64,000 bases of DNA. Origin: Chondrosia reniformis. Lineage: Eukaryota; Porifera; Demospongiae; Chondrillida; Chondrillidae. Under the pieces are notes generated by a model that did no database searches, was not told the DNA's origin, and was given only the letters and a program-made list of their open reading frames with translations. Position numbers and translations under genes: made by a program. The DNA lies in the NCBI GenBank assembly GCA_947172415.1, contig OX359192.1:560501-624500 (forward strand), read 5' to 3'. Shown here in pieces: positions 33,101-46,400 of the stretch. Positions within the stretch are counted from its first letter, which is position 1. The number at the start of each line of letters is the position of its first letter.

Positions 33101-36100
33101 ATTCACACACCACCAGACACACAGGTCTAACTACTTACATACTCATATCATATACAAGTATATTGAATATATATACATAGACATACATATCTAAACTATC
33201 TATCTGACATACGTACAATGTACACAGAAATCAGATATAACAACAAATAGGATTGAACAATTCTGTTTTAAGTCTCTCTCTTTGGGATGCTTAGCTTCAT
33301 AGGCATAATACGTATGTACATATATGTATGTATACATACTGTATATAGTGTTGTGGTGGGTGTGTTTAAGGTTCAAATGAGGCATCATCAAGAATGCAGT
33401 GCAATCAGGACAGTCCTTATATCTGTTTATACCTCCCTTAGTCTTTGTGACTCTTATCTCAGACAATGGCAAGTCACTACATCAAAGACTTTAGCTGTTT
33501 GAAGGGTCACAATTAGAGCAGATAAAGGAGATAATGAAAGACTAATGAGACACTGGAACAGCCTCACCCACAGAGCCAGGTGGTAAAGCTATTAATTAAT
33601 TATTAGTGACAATTATTAATTAGTGACAATCAGAGTCTTTATGTGACCTCCATTGTTTGATAGAATGTGTGTGTGCTATTCAATGTAATAATTATAACAC
33701 CATAGACAATCTGGGGCAGAAGGCAATTTTTATTATCACTGTCATATTATTATTATTTAACTTCATTTAGCATACACAGAATTCCAGATGGTCCTATTAT
33801 AAAATGCTATATAGCATCATTATAAGCATTTAAACATTTACAGTGAGTTGCAATGTGAAACATCCAAATAGATACATTGCAAGTTACTGAAGACTGGCCT
33901 ACACATGAACCTCATAAAATAGCTATCTATAAGTTATTTTGAACATTATAGAATGATATTCTACTTGACTATTCAATGCTCCATATACCCTATACACACT
34001 GTATGCACAGACAGTATCCTGTAGCAGAGACGTTCTACCTCGAGGATGTGAAGTAGTTACACTACACAGCACCACTCCTTTTAACCTGGCTGTATATACC
34101 TCACCGTGCACCAGTATGTAGAGAGGCCCTTTAGCATACAGTTAGTCCTCAGCTGCAGGACATGAATAATCTAACACACCATTTTCCAACATGCTACATC
34201 TACTTTACAGTAAAGGAAGGAACTACACAAACCTAGTGAGCGCTTTGGATGAGGATACAAGAATTTTCTCCTTATTCTCTCCTCTCCACTGGGCCAGTGA
34301 GCTGTACATGTACAGTCGACATAATACTATTTACCATGTACGAGTATGTATGTTAACTGGAATACACAGCAGTTAATGTACGTACAAGCTTGGTGCTGTA
34401 TGTTAGTTGATTAACACTACATGGATATTCATGAAATGGAATGTAAGGTATCTGATTTGATTAGCAAGGTGGTCCATTAGAAGTTAATTCATCAATATTT
34501 AACACCAGCTTGTGGTGAAACTATGAATATCATCAATTTTGAAACAATGGGAATAATCATTTAATTATTCATGACACTATGCCATTAAGTACTTTATAAG
34601 GATATCATGCCATGACAAATGTAGTGATGGTCATGCCATGCAAGCTATATTAGAGCACTTCAAAAAAGACGGTTCTATACTTACTGGGTTCGTAAGGTGA
34701 ACGCCGCACTTGTAATAGACGCTGGTAGATCTAAAGCTTTAGCTATCTCCCTCCATGCTTTCCTTCGAATAACCTTTGCAGAAAAAAACAAACAAACACC
34801 TCATGCTCAGTAACGTAATACAAGGAGATGTGGTGATGCTAAAGTCATGAATACTTTTAAGGGTGAATGAAGTACACCTGTAGACAAGGTGCCGGCATCA
34901 AGCCTTGTAAATATCAAATTCATTGTCTTCAACAGTTTTCAATTAACTAACCAATATTAATTGTGCTATATAATGGAATAAACTAAAATACTGTATATAT
35001 ACCCTATATAATGTTATATTCTCCTGATCAATAATAGATTCCCTATAACAGTATATGGTTCACATCCCATCAAAAATGAGGAAAAATTGATTCACATAAA
35101 CCTTAGTAAGTATATATTATTATGACGTTTGGCAACAACATCTGTAGCAAGGCACCATCTGGCTGGGAAATTACAATAAGAACAATCTTTACTACATGTT
35201 AATTTATCCTTGCTTTCCCTTTCCCTAACTGACCCACAAAATGGCCGACTCACCTCAAGTAAGCCTCCTCTTTCAACTACAAGTTTGAATAATTTGAACA
35301 AGTCTAAAGGCTGTTTAGCCATAATAGGAATTCGAGATATAGGTGTACCTATGTGAAATAGAGATATACGTACGTAGGTGTATATACCATATAGACATCT
35401 GATATATATTACCAATGTAGACATATATTTATATGTAAGACATGGTACATCAAATACTGCAAACAAAATGTGGTTTAGTAATAAGTGAGACAACATATGT
35501 AATTGATTGGTGAGTTAACCTAAAGACAATAGCATAAAGTTTATTTAGAGTTGCCTGTGGAATGAAGTTAATAGAAAATGGCTTATCTATCAGAACACAT
35601 AATTGTTTACTAAGAAATGTATATAGTTAAAAAATTTCTGTAATATTTATAAAATAGAATGCTCTAAAGGTATAATCACATAATTGTTCTCTTTTCAATT
35701 CACAAGTGACATTTGAACAGTTGGTGTCCACTACATGAGTATGTGTAGCTTCTAATAGGATCAGGAAACCAAATTGAATATCACTTGGTTACATAATACC
35801 ACTCACACGAGACTAAGATCAGAGCTTCTGTCTTACCAATAATACGTATATGTTTTTTAGGAATTAAAAAGAACAAAGATTCTCAGGGTCACTAATGAAG
35901 GGTGGAATTCCCAGAAACAGCTGTCTGGCCCAGTAGAGAAGGAGAAAGATGTATCCTCATCCAAAGTCTATCTCTTAAGATTTGTCCTTTTGTCTATTAT
36001 ATTCGCTACGTTTCTTAGCGCCTCCTCTATGCGTGATAATCATACGGTGACTTAGATTATTCATGAGGTGTACATACAATGCAAGTAGGTATTGTGCAAC

Positions 36101-39100
36101 TCATATAATTCATCCAGATACTATATGTACATACATTTCCTATATTTATCCGATGCAACAATAAGTCATAAGACCCTTTAATAATCTAATAAGAGTGAAA
36201 TCAGTGGGAAAATTGTGCTCAGAGGAAATCACACGCCAGAACACAACACAACCAACTAATTCAGCCAGATGATCAATGCTGCTGAGATCAATTGTCCTTC
36301 GTGTACAAACACTAGTTCTTTGCATATGCACAGAGAGAGCAGTTCCTCCAAACACAGGAATTAATATAAAATCTTTGAATTTAATTGAAATACTATAAAT
36401 ATTCATTTTCATTGTAATTTTCAATAATTACAGACAAGTAACCCTATAATTAACTTGAAATTATTATCAATAATTTTTGTGTAATAAGTTCAGATAGTTT
36501 GCAAATTTATTGTAACTTTTATACATAGACTATATCATAACATTCAATATAAAAATCATATTTACTACACAAGGCAATATCACAATTATTGGTTCAATTT
36601 TCCACAATTATTACTCGACTATAGGTAATGGTTCACCTCCAGCTACGTAATTACATATATGTAGCTACCTCTCTAATGTGACCACCTGTATACAGTAGCT
36701 AAAACATGCATAATTGCACATGGAGCTTAAAAAAGCTAAAAAAAATGAATTTGCTGTTGATTTTGAATAGCCTTTAATACATTGAACGGCCATTTTTTTC
36801 ATGCCATCCTATCTAGCTGTATACTCTATGATAGGCAGCAGGCTTAAATGTGAATAGGTCAGGTGGATATCAACCACATGGCATGGTACATGCACTGAAA
36901 GTTACTTACATGGTAAGTGTCAAGTAATTAATTACATTTGTTATAGCGGACTGTATTTGGTATATGCAAACTAAAAGTACATGCACTCAGCTCCGAGGGT
37001 AATATGATTATGAGATGACCAAATATACTACAGTGTAACTAACTGTATCAAAGTTTCAGTAGTTGATCGTAATCTCATAATCTTGTAATCTTTAGATTGT
37101 TCAATGAACACAGTACGGTATTTGATACAGCTACACTAATTGTATTATATTAGAGGAATTTGGCACAATAAAATATAATTCTTTGATTTTACTCTTGGAT
37201 GAACTTATGGTAGAGAAATTAACCACTAAAATATATCTCAATTATAAGAAATGGTCTGATGGTCTAAATTCAGTAGCTACAGGTCTTCGTTTATCATTAA
37301 TAATTTTCATATTTAATGGCCAACCTTTGTAGAGTCATTACACTAACTAATGAGTTGATAACATTTTATATAGACAATCAATCTACATGAGTTAAGGGAC
37401 ATTAAGTTGGTAATAATTGTTGTATTAAGTGATATAATGATAAAACCCGTTAGGGTATGCCTAAATGTGTTAGCTGATGCTAAACGATGAAACCACGCAA
37501 ACGTGATAACACTTGGCATTAATTAGTTTTGATATAAGCTTTGTTATTATTACTATTCCCTTTATATAAAATGAATTCTAGTGTGTGCTGCTAACAGATA
37601 TCTTATTGAAATCTTGACCTCAAATGTAAATGGTAGTTTGTGGTTATGCAACAGAGAAATACTCTATGTAAGCATTACTCATTTTAAGACACCTAAACTT
37701 TCAGTTAAATTGATTGACATTTTATGGATGCAGTTTTAATATCAATTCATCCATTTATTCATGGCATAAATTGTGAGAAAAGGACAATAAGTTTAAATAT
37801 CAGAGTTCATTCAAAATATAAACACACATCCTTTTAAGTGGAAAACTAGAGAACAATGCATACGTACGTACATATTTATTTTCATACACAAAAAAATAAA
37901 TATAGCACTAATGCTTGGATAGGATCGAGTTGGCAAGGCATATATACAGTAAATATATATTAATCAATACATATAATTAGCGCATGCCAATGTATGATCA
38001 CAATTTATTCACATAAATCATGTTAACCAATTATATAAATTTAACAAGTGTGCAAAATTAATACAAATCAATCATATTCACAATAGCTGTGAATAGTGGG
38101 ATATATTAGTTCAGCTGCACTGTATATTATCAAACATCATTAAATAAAATAAGGTAAATTTAGCTTCCTATAGGTCTTTTACTCTAAAGTAGATGTAGCA
38201 TGTTGGAAAATGTTAGAACGTGCATGTCAGAATATTCAAAGACTCTAGATTGTAAGATGTGTAAGAAGCTATCTAGTCCAGCAAAGAATATACCAAACAC
38301 AAGCTTTAAGACTAGATATTAATTTCACAGGTTCACCATTACATCAAATCTCAGGAAATAAGTAATGGTATATGTGTTTACATATGTATATAAATATGTA
38401 TAAAATATCTGCATAAATGCATACCTTTCTGCTGCATAAATATGAAAAGTTTGTCCAAAAACGCTTTACGGTCTGGTTCGTCAGAGAGTGTATACAGCTA
38501 ATTATAAAGAAGAAAGAATATATCATTAATCTTGTATATGCTATATATATTCATGGAAAGGTCAAAGGTCGAGTGATAATTGCTAGATCATTTTTCAAAT
38601 TATTGTAGATCTATCTATCATATATTCCCCTAAGTCAGCCGAGCCCCATCGTTTCTATGTGCAGTCACTCCTCCTCCTTCCTTAGGGATAAGATAGGCAA
38701 TTTTAACCAAGAAACTACAATGAAGCGGTCAACTCTTGACGAATGGTACCTACCTCTAGAACTGTTAGCTCTATGGGCCCAGTGATATGAATCTAAATAC
38801 TTTTTAAGGCAATTTGCATTAAATATGGACGAGATTAGGAAATAGAAAACAATACACTCACGCAACCATGTGATCGTAGTCTTATAATGTGACAGAAAAC
38901 TGTCTCGTTTCTCGTTTATACAAGCCCTAGTTCCTTCTCATTTTAAACCAATTTTAACCATACATGGCTTGGAACCAATCGGATAACTCTTAAATGAACC
39001 ATAACATTGTTCATATGCGAATGGCGGTTCTTAATGGTCTAATTCTCTGCTAACAAAATAAAGTCAGGTGAACATGCAATTTTGGGGTGCCAGAATTAAG

Positions 39101-39962
39101 TCATTTTATTATATAACAACCACAATCCCTTTTTAATACCTGAACAGGGAAACATTGGAGGCATTCAAGGATTGATGTAACACTATTTCAATAATGTTTA
39201 GATGCAAATTCTAGAAGCATTGAAAGATTTCTTCAAAGAAGAATTCGTATCCTATAATTTTATAATCAAATAAAGTGTAATAAAACCCTTTAGGAAAGCA
39301 TTTACAAGGAATCCAGTCCCACTGCTTTTAAGTAACGTCTGCATTTACAGCTTAAAGAACGCACTCACTATGGAGATATAGAGTACGTATACTATACAAT
39401 TGTCCTTAATCTAGCTGTACCTATTAATTGTATATTGACTATAGTGGGAGTGAAATACTAAACAACTCACACCACGAGAACTAGCTTTACATGCGATGCG
39501 GTATTTAGCTCGAGTACAATTCAAAAAGAACAAAAGTAAATAGAGAAGACAACGAGATACCTGCTTGAATTGTTCCCTGTAGCTCCAAGAAGTTTGACCT
39601 GTCTGAGACTCGGAGAGACTGCCCTCGTTACTGCGAATGTCCCCAAGATCCTGTTCGTCGTAAGGTTGCTGTTCGTCGTAAGTTTGCTGTTCGTCGTAAG
39701 GTTGCTGTTCGTCGTTCGATTCGTCTTTAGTCGTCCGCTGATTCAAGTCTGCTAAACGACTATCCGAAAAACCTGCTCCCTCCCGTTCATGCTGGTCTTG
39801 GAGGTTTGGTAAAAAGACTTGGTGATGTTCAGTAACGTTTAGACTCTGGGAATCTTCACCCGGCGACATGACGCTGTCGACTGTCGAGCTATCGTCACCA
39901 GAACTGTAGTCGATCGAATCAACCTGAGTCTCCATCACGAATGATACGGTAGTACTAGCCAT
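27190..39962 (-). CDS. ARID3: ARID3 / Dead ringer-type transcription factor
   Basis: Six exons join in frame to 482 residues: 39561-39962, 38425-38497, 35254-35348, 34685-34773, 28455-29080 and 27190-27353. The ARID DNA-binding domain spans about residues 130-245: WSYREQFKQ, LYTLSDEPDRKAFLDKLF, GTPISRIPIMAKQPLDLFKL, VIRRKAWREIAKALDLP, SITSAAFTLRTQYLKYLYPY, ECVIEKLSQPQEIRDAIEGN. The C-terminal exon carries the REKLES end (NSIVVSIDLNGTIFQGVLFA), which marks ARID3 rather than other ARID families; in relatives it mediates self-association and shuttling. The N-terminal exon is acidic with a short DEQQPY repeat. The linker is Pro/Ser-rich. ARID3 proteins bind AT-rich DNA as nuclear regulators of development. 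The paralogue type (A/B/C) cannot be assigned. Intron 4 is 5.6 kb. Confidence 0.95.
28401..28435. repeat. (GA)n microsatellite
   Basis: About 17 GA units with one interruption, 20 bp beyond the donor of ARID3 exon 5. Confidence 0.9.
29644..29754. repeat. 37-bp triplication
   Basis: Three identical tandem 37-bp units (GAGTAAATACTCTATAGCAA and so on) in ARID3 intron 4. Their identity implies recent expansion. Confidence 0.95.
29755..32672. other. ARID3 intron 4, unannotated part
   Basis: AT-rich intron. No exon, RNA gene or recognisable transposon is seen. Regulatory content cannot be judged from one sequence. Confidence 0.5.
32673..32846. repeat. 34-bp minisatellite, ARID3 intron 4 locus
   Basis: About five units of TACAGGTGGTCACATTAGAG plus AGGTAGCTACTATA. 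The same unit forms an array at 54257-54664 in a UTP15 intron and a single inverted unit at 36661-36692. Confidence 0.95.
34168..34310 (-). repeat. Dispersed repeat family, copy D (inverted)
   Basis: On the minus strand it reads CTGGCCCAGTGGAG, then TTCTTGTATCCTCATCCAAA, then GTAGATGTAGCATGTTGGAA. It is inverted relative to the copies at 14786, 35876 and 54683. It lies in ARID3 intron 4. Confidence 0.65.
35876..35990 (+). repeat. Dispersed repeat family, copy C
   Basis: It has CAGGGTCACTAATGAAGGGT, AAACAGCTGTCTGGCCCAGT and TGTATCCTCATCCAAAGTC. It lies in ARID3 intron 2 (35349-38424), where nothing else but the 34-bp unit and a family fragment is seen. Confidence 0.7.
36661..36692 (-). repeat. 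Single inverted unit of the 34-bp minisatellite
   Basis: GTAGCTACCTCTCTAATGTG and the next 12 bases are the exact reverse complement of the array unit at 32673 and 54257. It lies in ARID3 intron 2. Confidence 0.9.
38168..38217 (+). repeat. Dispersed repeat family, 3' fragment F
   Basis: TTTTACTCTAAAGTAGATGT followed by AGCATGTTGGAAAATG matches the tail of copies D (inverted) and E. It lies in ARID3 intron 2. Confidence 0.6.
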
Positions 39963-40435
39963 AAAGCGAAAAACAATTTAGCACTACAGAAAATGGAGAA
40001 CATGAGATTTAGCTGTAATTTGCAGCAGGAGGCCTTGGCATTCAAGCTTAAAAAATTGCTACACTGCAGAATAGCAACATAAAAATAAATACGTCAGTGC
40101 AAGAAGGTACATGTAGACAAGACAGTTATTCGCTCTACCTCAATTCGCCTCACCTCTTAATCGATCGTTGATTGTACAACGACTTCTTTGAGTTTGGGTT
40201 TCTAATTAAGATTTTTCGCTGACAAAGAGCACTGACTTTCGGCGTTATTGTGATGAGCCCAATTCCTGCTGCTTGATATCAGAATCTTTTGTAATGAATA
40301 TCATTATAGAGGTATGATGATAAGTTGGATGTCAACACACATAACTTCCGGTTTCATTTAATATTATTATTTACAAGCACGGTTCGAGGTCTCTGTATAT
40401 AACCTTTTCGCCCTTAGCTATGATGTCATCATAAA
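39963..40435. promoter_or_regulatory. Bidirectional promoter, ARID3 / UTP15
   Basis: A 473-bp gap between divergent start codons. On the UTP15 side there is a TATA-like GTATATAACC about 40 bp before the ATG, a CRE-like TGATGTCATCA just before it, and the ATG in AAAATGGCG. Confidence 0.65.
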
Positions 40436-43400
40436 ATGGCGACGAGCAACGTGATAACTTTCAAAAAGCTACTTGTAAGGCAATTACCAAAGGTCGCAGA
40501 AGCTCATTGTAACACAGAGGCTAGGTACTGGGGGCGGTATCAGGTATAGATTTAATGTTTTTGATTAATGCAATAAGTCTTTTGTTCCACTCGCATGTAC
40601 TTTACATGTCCTACAGGTGGCAACCACATTGAAGGAATTATCCACAGTAACATGTATACACTTTTCGCCAGTATCTCCGCACAATTATGCAGTCACATCT
40701 GGAGCTCGAGTAAGACAATCTGACAGTTTTCATCTTTGACTCCCTCACGCTCTGACGTATATACTGCATTTATCTTCATTGTCAAAACAATTCAACTGCA
40801 ACGTGAGACCAAAATATGATTTTCACTTTATTCTAAAATTATCTAGATCCAGGTATATGATTCTGAAACTAGCCAAGTGACCAGATCTCTTTCTAGGTTT
40901 GATGGTGAGGCATATAGTGGTCGTTTTAGGCATGATGGAGAGCTCCTGGTCGCAGGTAGTGAGAGGGGCGTCATCAAGGTTAGTTGTCATGGCAACCAAC
41001 TAACCTCCACTGTATGCCTATCTGGTGGATATAATAATTTTGTGTGAATATCAAATTTGTGACTAATTTGTGTTTTATTGACCCTGTAATATATCTGGGT
41101 AATGCATGAGTATTTTTGATAAATGATACATTTAAGGATTTGATTAATTTATGTTTTTAGTTAATTGCTTTAAACTATACATATTTTCATGTGTACTTCT
41201 CTCAAGTAGTTTAGTATGAGCTTAATTGTAATTAATGTGGTATTTCCATATTTGGATACTATTTAAACTCTAAAAACTCCGGCATTGCCTTCTTTATTCA
41301 TTACTTTCGAGTTTAATTTATTTCTGTAGTTAGGCAGTGGTTGCTATGCAACAGTGAGTGCTTTATGTTGCACCATTTTCCTAAATGTGGTTATTTGGTA
41401 AATATTACAGATGCTACTTTACTAGATAATCAGTGTCACAAGCTCTTAGTAAATGAGCAATCTTATCGTGAGATAAACGGGTAGAATACTTTCCCATCTC
41501 CCTCGCCAGTTAAGCCATCTTCATTTTGATTGGACGTACACAAGCTATTAAGGTTATCTTGCAAATGTTGTATTTTCTGTTTACCCACTCTATTTACAAA
41601 TAGGATGAGACCAATTGTTTGGATTGACTAAACTTCCCTCATCATCAACTTGTATGAGGCCTTTAAGGAAATCTCTTAAGGTGTAATGTTTGTATATCTT
41701 GCTAACACAATCAGTGATTAATGTAAAGCTTTAGGATTAATAGAAGTAGGATTAATGTAAAACTTTAGGATTAATAGAAGTAGGATTAATGTAAACTTAT
41801 TAAACTTTAGGATTAATATAAAACTTTAGGATTAATGAAAACTTTAGGATTGGGATTAATGAGATAACTCCTCTATATTGGGTGCTTCCTTCAACTGATT
41901 TCAAGTTTACTGAGATTGAATTCGTTACAGTACTCTACGCCATCATTTAGTAATCAATTAGATCTTTAATTATCTGAGGACAAGTTTATTATGTGAGTAT
42001 TTCATGTGTCTGCCATGTGTACTATTAAAAACCTTCACCAAGTGACAAAGTGACATGATAACATGACTTGGTCAACTAAATGTCTAGTACTGGATATTAC
42101 TTCACTATGTACTATATGAGATAGGTCTGATGTCGTACATATGTATATATCATGTAGTACTATTCATGTATGTCTATAGCACTCAGAGTATGTGGGCATA
42201 AAAATAATAAAATGAGTTGACCTGGAACAGAGAGGTGACCTGTGTACAAGGCTATTACTTAGTCTTCTGCAGTCATCTCTTTGCTTTGTTTTTTTTAGTT
42301 TAATGCATCAGTTATCCTGTAAATTGTCGCATGCACCGCTACACAGCATCTTAACCCTTATAGAATAATATAATACAGAAGGATGTGATATCACTACTAC
42401 ATGGGAAGAGGGGGTTATATATGCCTGGTTTGGATGGAGGATGGTGAAACCAGGTCAGCTGTTTTGCTAAGTTGACAGTTTACTAAATATATTCCATGTT
42501 TCAGGGGAGGGGAGGAATAGAGGGATAAGAGGAGAGGGAGGGGGAGGGGGAGGGGAGGAATAGAGGGATAAGAGGAGAGGGAGGGGGAGGGGAGGAATAG
42601 AGGGATAAGAGGAGAGGGAGGGGGAGGGGAGGAATAGAGGGATAAGAGGAGAGGGAGGGGGAGGGGAGGAATAGAGGGATAAGAGGAGAGGGAGGGGGAG
42701 GGGAGGAATAGGGGGATAAGAGGAGAGGGAGGGGGAGGGGAGGAATAGAGGGATAAGAGGAGAGGGAGGGGGAGGGGAGGAATAGAGGGATAAGAGGAGA
42801 GGGAGGGGGAGGGGAGGAATAGAGGGATAAGAGGAGAGGGAGGGGGAGGGGAGGAATAGGGGGATAAGAGGAGAGGGAGGGGGAGGGGAGGAATAGAGGG
42901 ATAGGAGAAGAGGGAGGGGGAGGGGGAGGGGAGGAATAGAGGGATAAGAGAAGAGGAGAGGGAGGGGGAGGGGAGGAATAGAGGGAGAAGAGGAGAGGGA
43001 GGGGGAGGGGAGGAATAGAGGGATAAGAGGAGAGGAGGAGAAGGGGGAGGGGAGGAATAGAGGGATAGGAGAAGAGGAGGAGAAGGGGGAGGGGAGGAAT
43101 AGAGGGATAGGAGAAGAGGAGAGGGAGGGGGTGAGAGAAAGATGTTAGTCAAGACCACTCTTGCTACATGTTTATTAGTTAATTTCCAAGCAGTCATAAA
43201 CCCCTATTGTCTTTTCCATTTGTAATGTTAAGATAAGTTTCAATGGGACAATTGGGATTGTCAAGTACGTTGTAAGGTCAAAGTATACTTGTAACTCTAT
43301 TGTTGGCAATTGGTTTCATTGGCTGGTGGATCAGTCAGTTAATTGATAGGCAGCTATACAATCCCTTTCAATTTCTCTCTCTCTCTGTGTGTGGGCGTGT

Positions 43401-46400
43401 GTGTGTGCTGAGGTTATGTATGGAATACATTGCCTGCATGGTGTAGAAGTGTTTTTAAGCATGAACATGGAGGTACTAATTGTTGTCAATGATGAAGCAT
43501 TGTTCTTGTTAATAATAAAAGTTCTGATTCTTAATCCAGATCTTCTCTCAGTTTGGGCTGTACAGCATCTTTTGTAGTGATTACTTAGTTTAGAAGTTTT
43601 AAAGATCAATTGAATGTGTGTGTCTCACTTGATTGTACTAATCAAAACTGAACAACAGATTCCAAAGTCGAATAGAAGCAGATAATGACATTTCTTGTAT
43701 TATAAGCTTGGAGTTGAATACGTGCTATGTGATGATTGATGTATCAAATTAGTGCATTACTTTGAGAAATGCTGTTAATATGATTGTCAGCTCAAAAATG
43801 TTTCTGTTTTAGAATTCATTAATGTGTGGTTTATGTGTCTGATTATTTATCAAATCTAACTCCAATCTCGTAGAGGTGTATTTCATTCTATACTTACTGT
43901 AATACTATACTGCTGTATTGGTGCAATTCTTACTACATTTTGTATAACTAAGAGGTTAAGGAGTATATTTAATACCATAAATCTAGTAGGGAGGTATGTG
44001 TTAGTATGAGGACATGGACATCTAGTATAGGGGGTGTGTCTAGTAGAGGGAGGTGTATAGTGGAAGGGGTGTGTCTAGTAGAGGGAGGTGTATAGTGGAA
44101 GGGGTGTGTCTAGTAGAGGGAGGTGTATAGTGGAAGGGGTGTGTCTAGTAGAGGGAGGTGTATAGTGGAAGGAGGTGTGTCTAGTAGAGGGAGGTGTACA
44201 GTGGAAGGAGGTGTGTCTAGTAGAGGGAGGTGTACAGTGGAAGGGGTGTGTCTAGTAGAGGGAGGTGTACAGTGGAAGGGGTGTGTCTAGTAGAGGGAGG
44301 TGTACAGTGGAAGGAGGTGTGTCTAGTAGAGGGAGGTGTACAGTGGAAGGGGTGTGTCTAGTAGAGGGAGGTGTACAGTGGAAGGAGGTGTGTCTAGTAG
44401 AGGGAGGTGTATAGTGGAAGGAGGTGTGTCTAGTAGAGGGAGGTGTACAGTGGAAGGAGGTGTGTCTAGTAGAGGGAGGTGTACAGTGGAAGGGGTGTGT
44501 CTAGTAGAGGGAGGTGTACAGTGGAAGGGGGTGTGTCTACTAGGGAGGTGAATCAGTGGTAGGCTATGATGTGTCTCTCAGTACCACTCCCTTCCTTCCT
44601 CAAAGAGAATGTTTGGAAAAACATATTTCGTGGGTTATTTTTACATTTCTGAGGTTTACTAATGTATAGAAAAGATGGAGCATTGAGAGAAGACATCACA
44701 TTGTTTCAAGTGGACAATCAGTTTCACTTCCCTTCTTCTCGCATTTCCTATTTTATATTATCAGCCAAAATAGGAAGTTTCAATGGTCATTACAGCTATT
44801 GAGGTCTATTTGTCTCATTCAGCGTATAAAACTTTAATATAGACCATTTCACACCATCATATGAATAACAATAAGGTTATTAGCACCATTGTCTAATCAA
44901 TGGCGAATTTGTTATTTCCAACATTTTTTGGAATTTGAAATAATTTGTGTGTTATTATTATATTAGTATTCATGAGATGTTTTGTGTACTTTTTTGCAGG
45001 AAATTCTTTGTTTTGTTCTTTTATGAGGTACATCTATGTATGTATGTAAAGTTTTCACTTTAACTACACACCATATTTGGCAGATGTATGCATCAACCAA
45101 TAAGAAGGAGGGGACTCTATTTATGTTTGCGTTTGGATACTGTTGTATTCAACCTATATACAACCTCGCTCCCTTACACTGATCTACCATTTTATTGTTA
45201 TTCTGATTGATGTTCTGTCATAAGTAATCAGATACAATACTAAATGTAAAAACAATTTTGCCCACAAAATATTACTTAATTGTTTTTTTTAATTTAGGTC
45301 CTACATTCCACTGGTTCATGCACTCATATATAATAGATGTATATTGTTTCTATGGCATATGTATTATACTAATTCTGCATATTGGGAAGGTGTACAAGTA
45401 ATATGATCTGATCTGCCCAGTCAATATGGTTAACTTTAAGACTATGGTATTTAGTGATACCACATAGTAGCACGGCATGTAACTCTATCTAATATTGAGG
45501 ATGTTTGCGGGGAATTGTTTTAATAAACACCTTCATTCTAACCCCATTTTCATATTGATACATGTTATTGATGGTACTTGTGTATATATGCCAGTAGCTA
45601 CACGTTAATCTGTTTATATCTTGTGGTATGTAAACTGTAATTATGTATTTATTGAAAAGCGTGCATTTGAAAATGGTACCAAGTTTCATTGAAGTATGTA
45701 GATATACCCAAGAGAAATAATACTCACCTAAGACAGTCTTTATAAACGATGTCACGAAACCAATGTACTGGAGGCCTTTTCGTGGAATACCACCACTCAT
45801 CATTAGCACTGTGTTTCTGCTAATTTCAGACATTGCTAGGCAACCTCACTATTGCTGGATTGGCTATCTAAGCAAGATCTGAACTTGAGGTATTTGGGTA
45901 TACGTTCCTCTGAAATGTTGCCCATACGTCTGGCTGCATTTTAATTAATGCCATTTGACCACTACTTCAGGAGAACAGTGGTTTAGTGAATGCTTTTGAG
46001 AAACATGAAACTTGGGCAGATGATATATGGTTTCAATGCAGTTATGCTGTGTATGTACGTGTGCAAATGTTCACTTTCACTTGACATTAATGTCTTCTGT
46101 TCAAATTCTCTTTGTATGTATTGTATAACAATGATAAAGTGTTGTATTAAATTTTGAACTTGGAATATGTCTTTCTTTTCAGTGCGTTGATATCTGTTTT
46201 CAGTGAAACATATATTGTATGTGTACAGTTAAAGGGTGAGCAGCAGGCAGTGTTCAATTTTTGGTTTTGAAGATTTTAATTAGTGAAGAGATTTCTTTCT
46301 GTTTGGACATCCTAGCACAAAATTACGTAACAGTTAATTTAGTGTGAATGCAAGAAATGTATTCAGTGGGCGACATACGTATATATGAAGGTTATGTTTG

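Noticed and set aside
42415-43197. 260-codon Ser/Pro/Leu frame
   Set aside because: Translation of a pyrimidine-only strand of a minisatellite.
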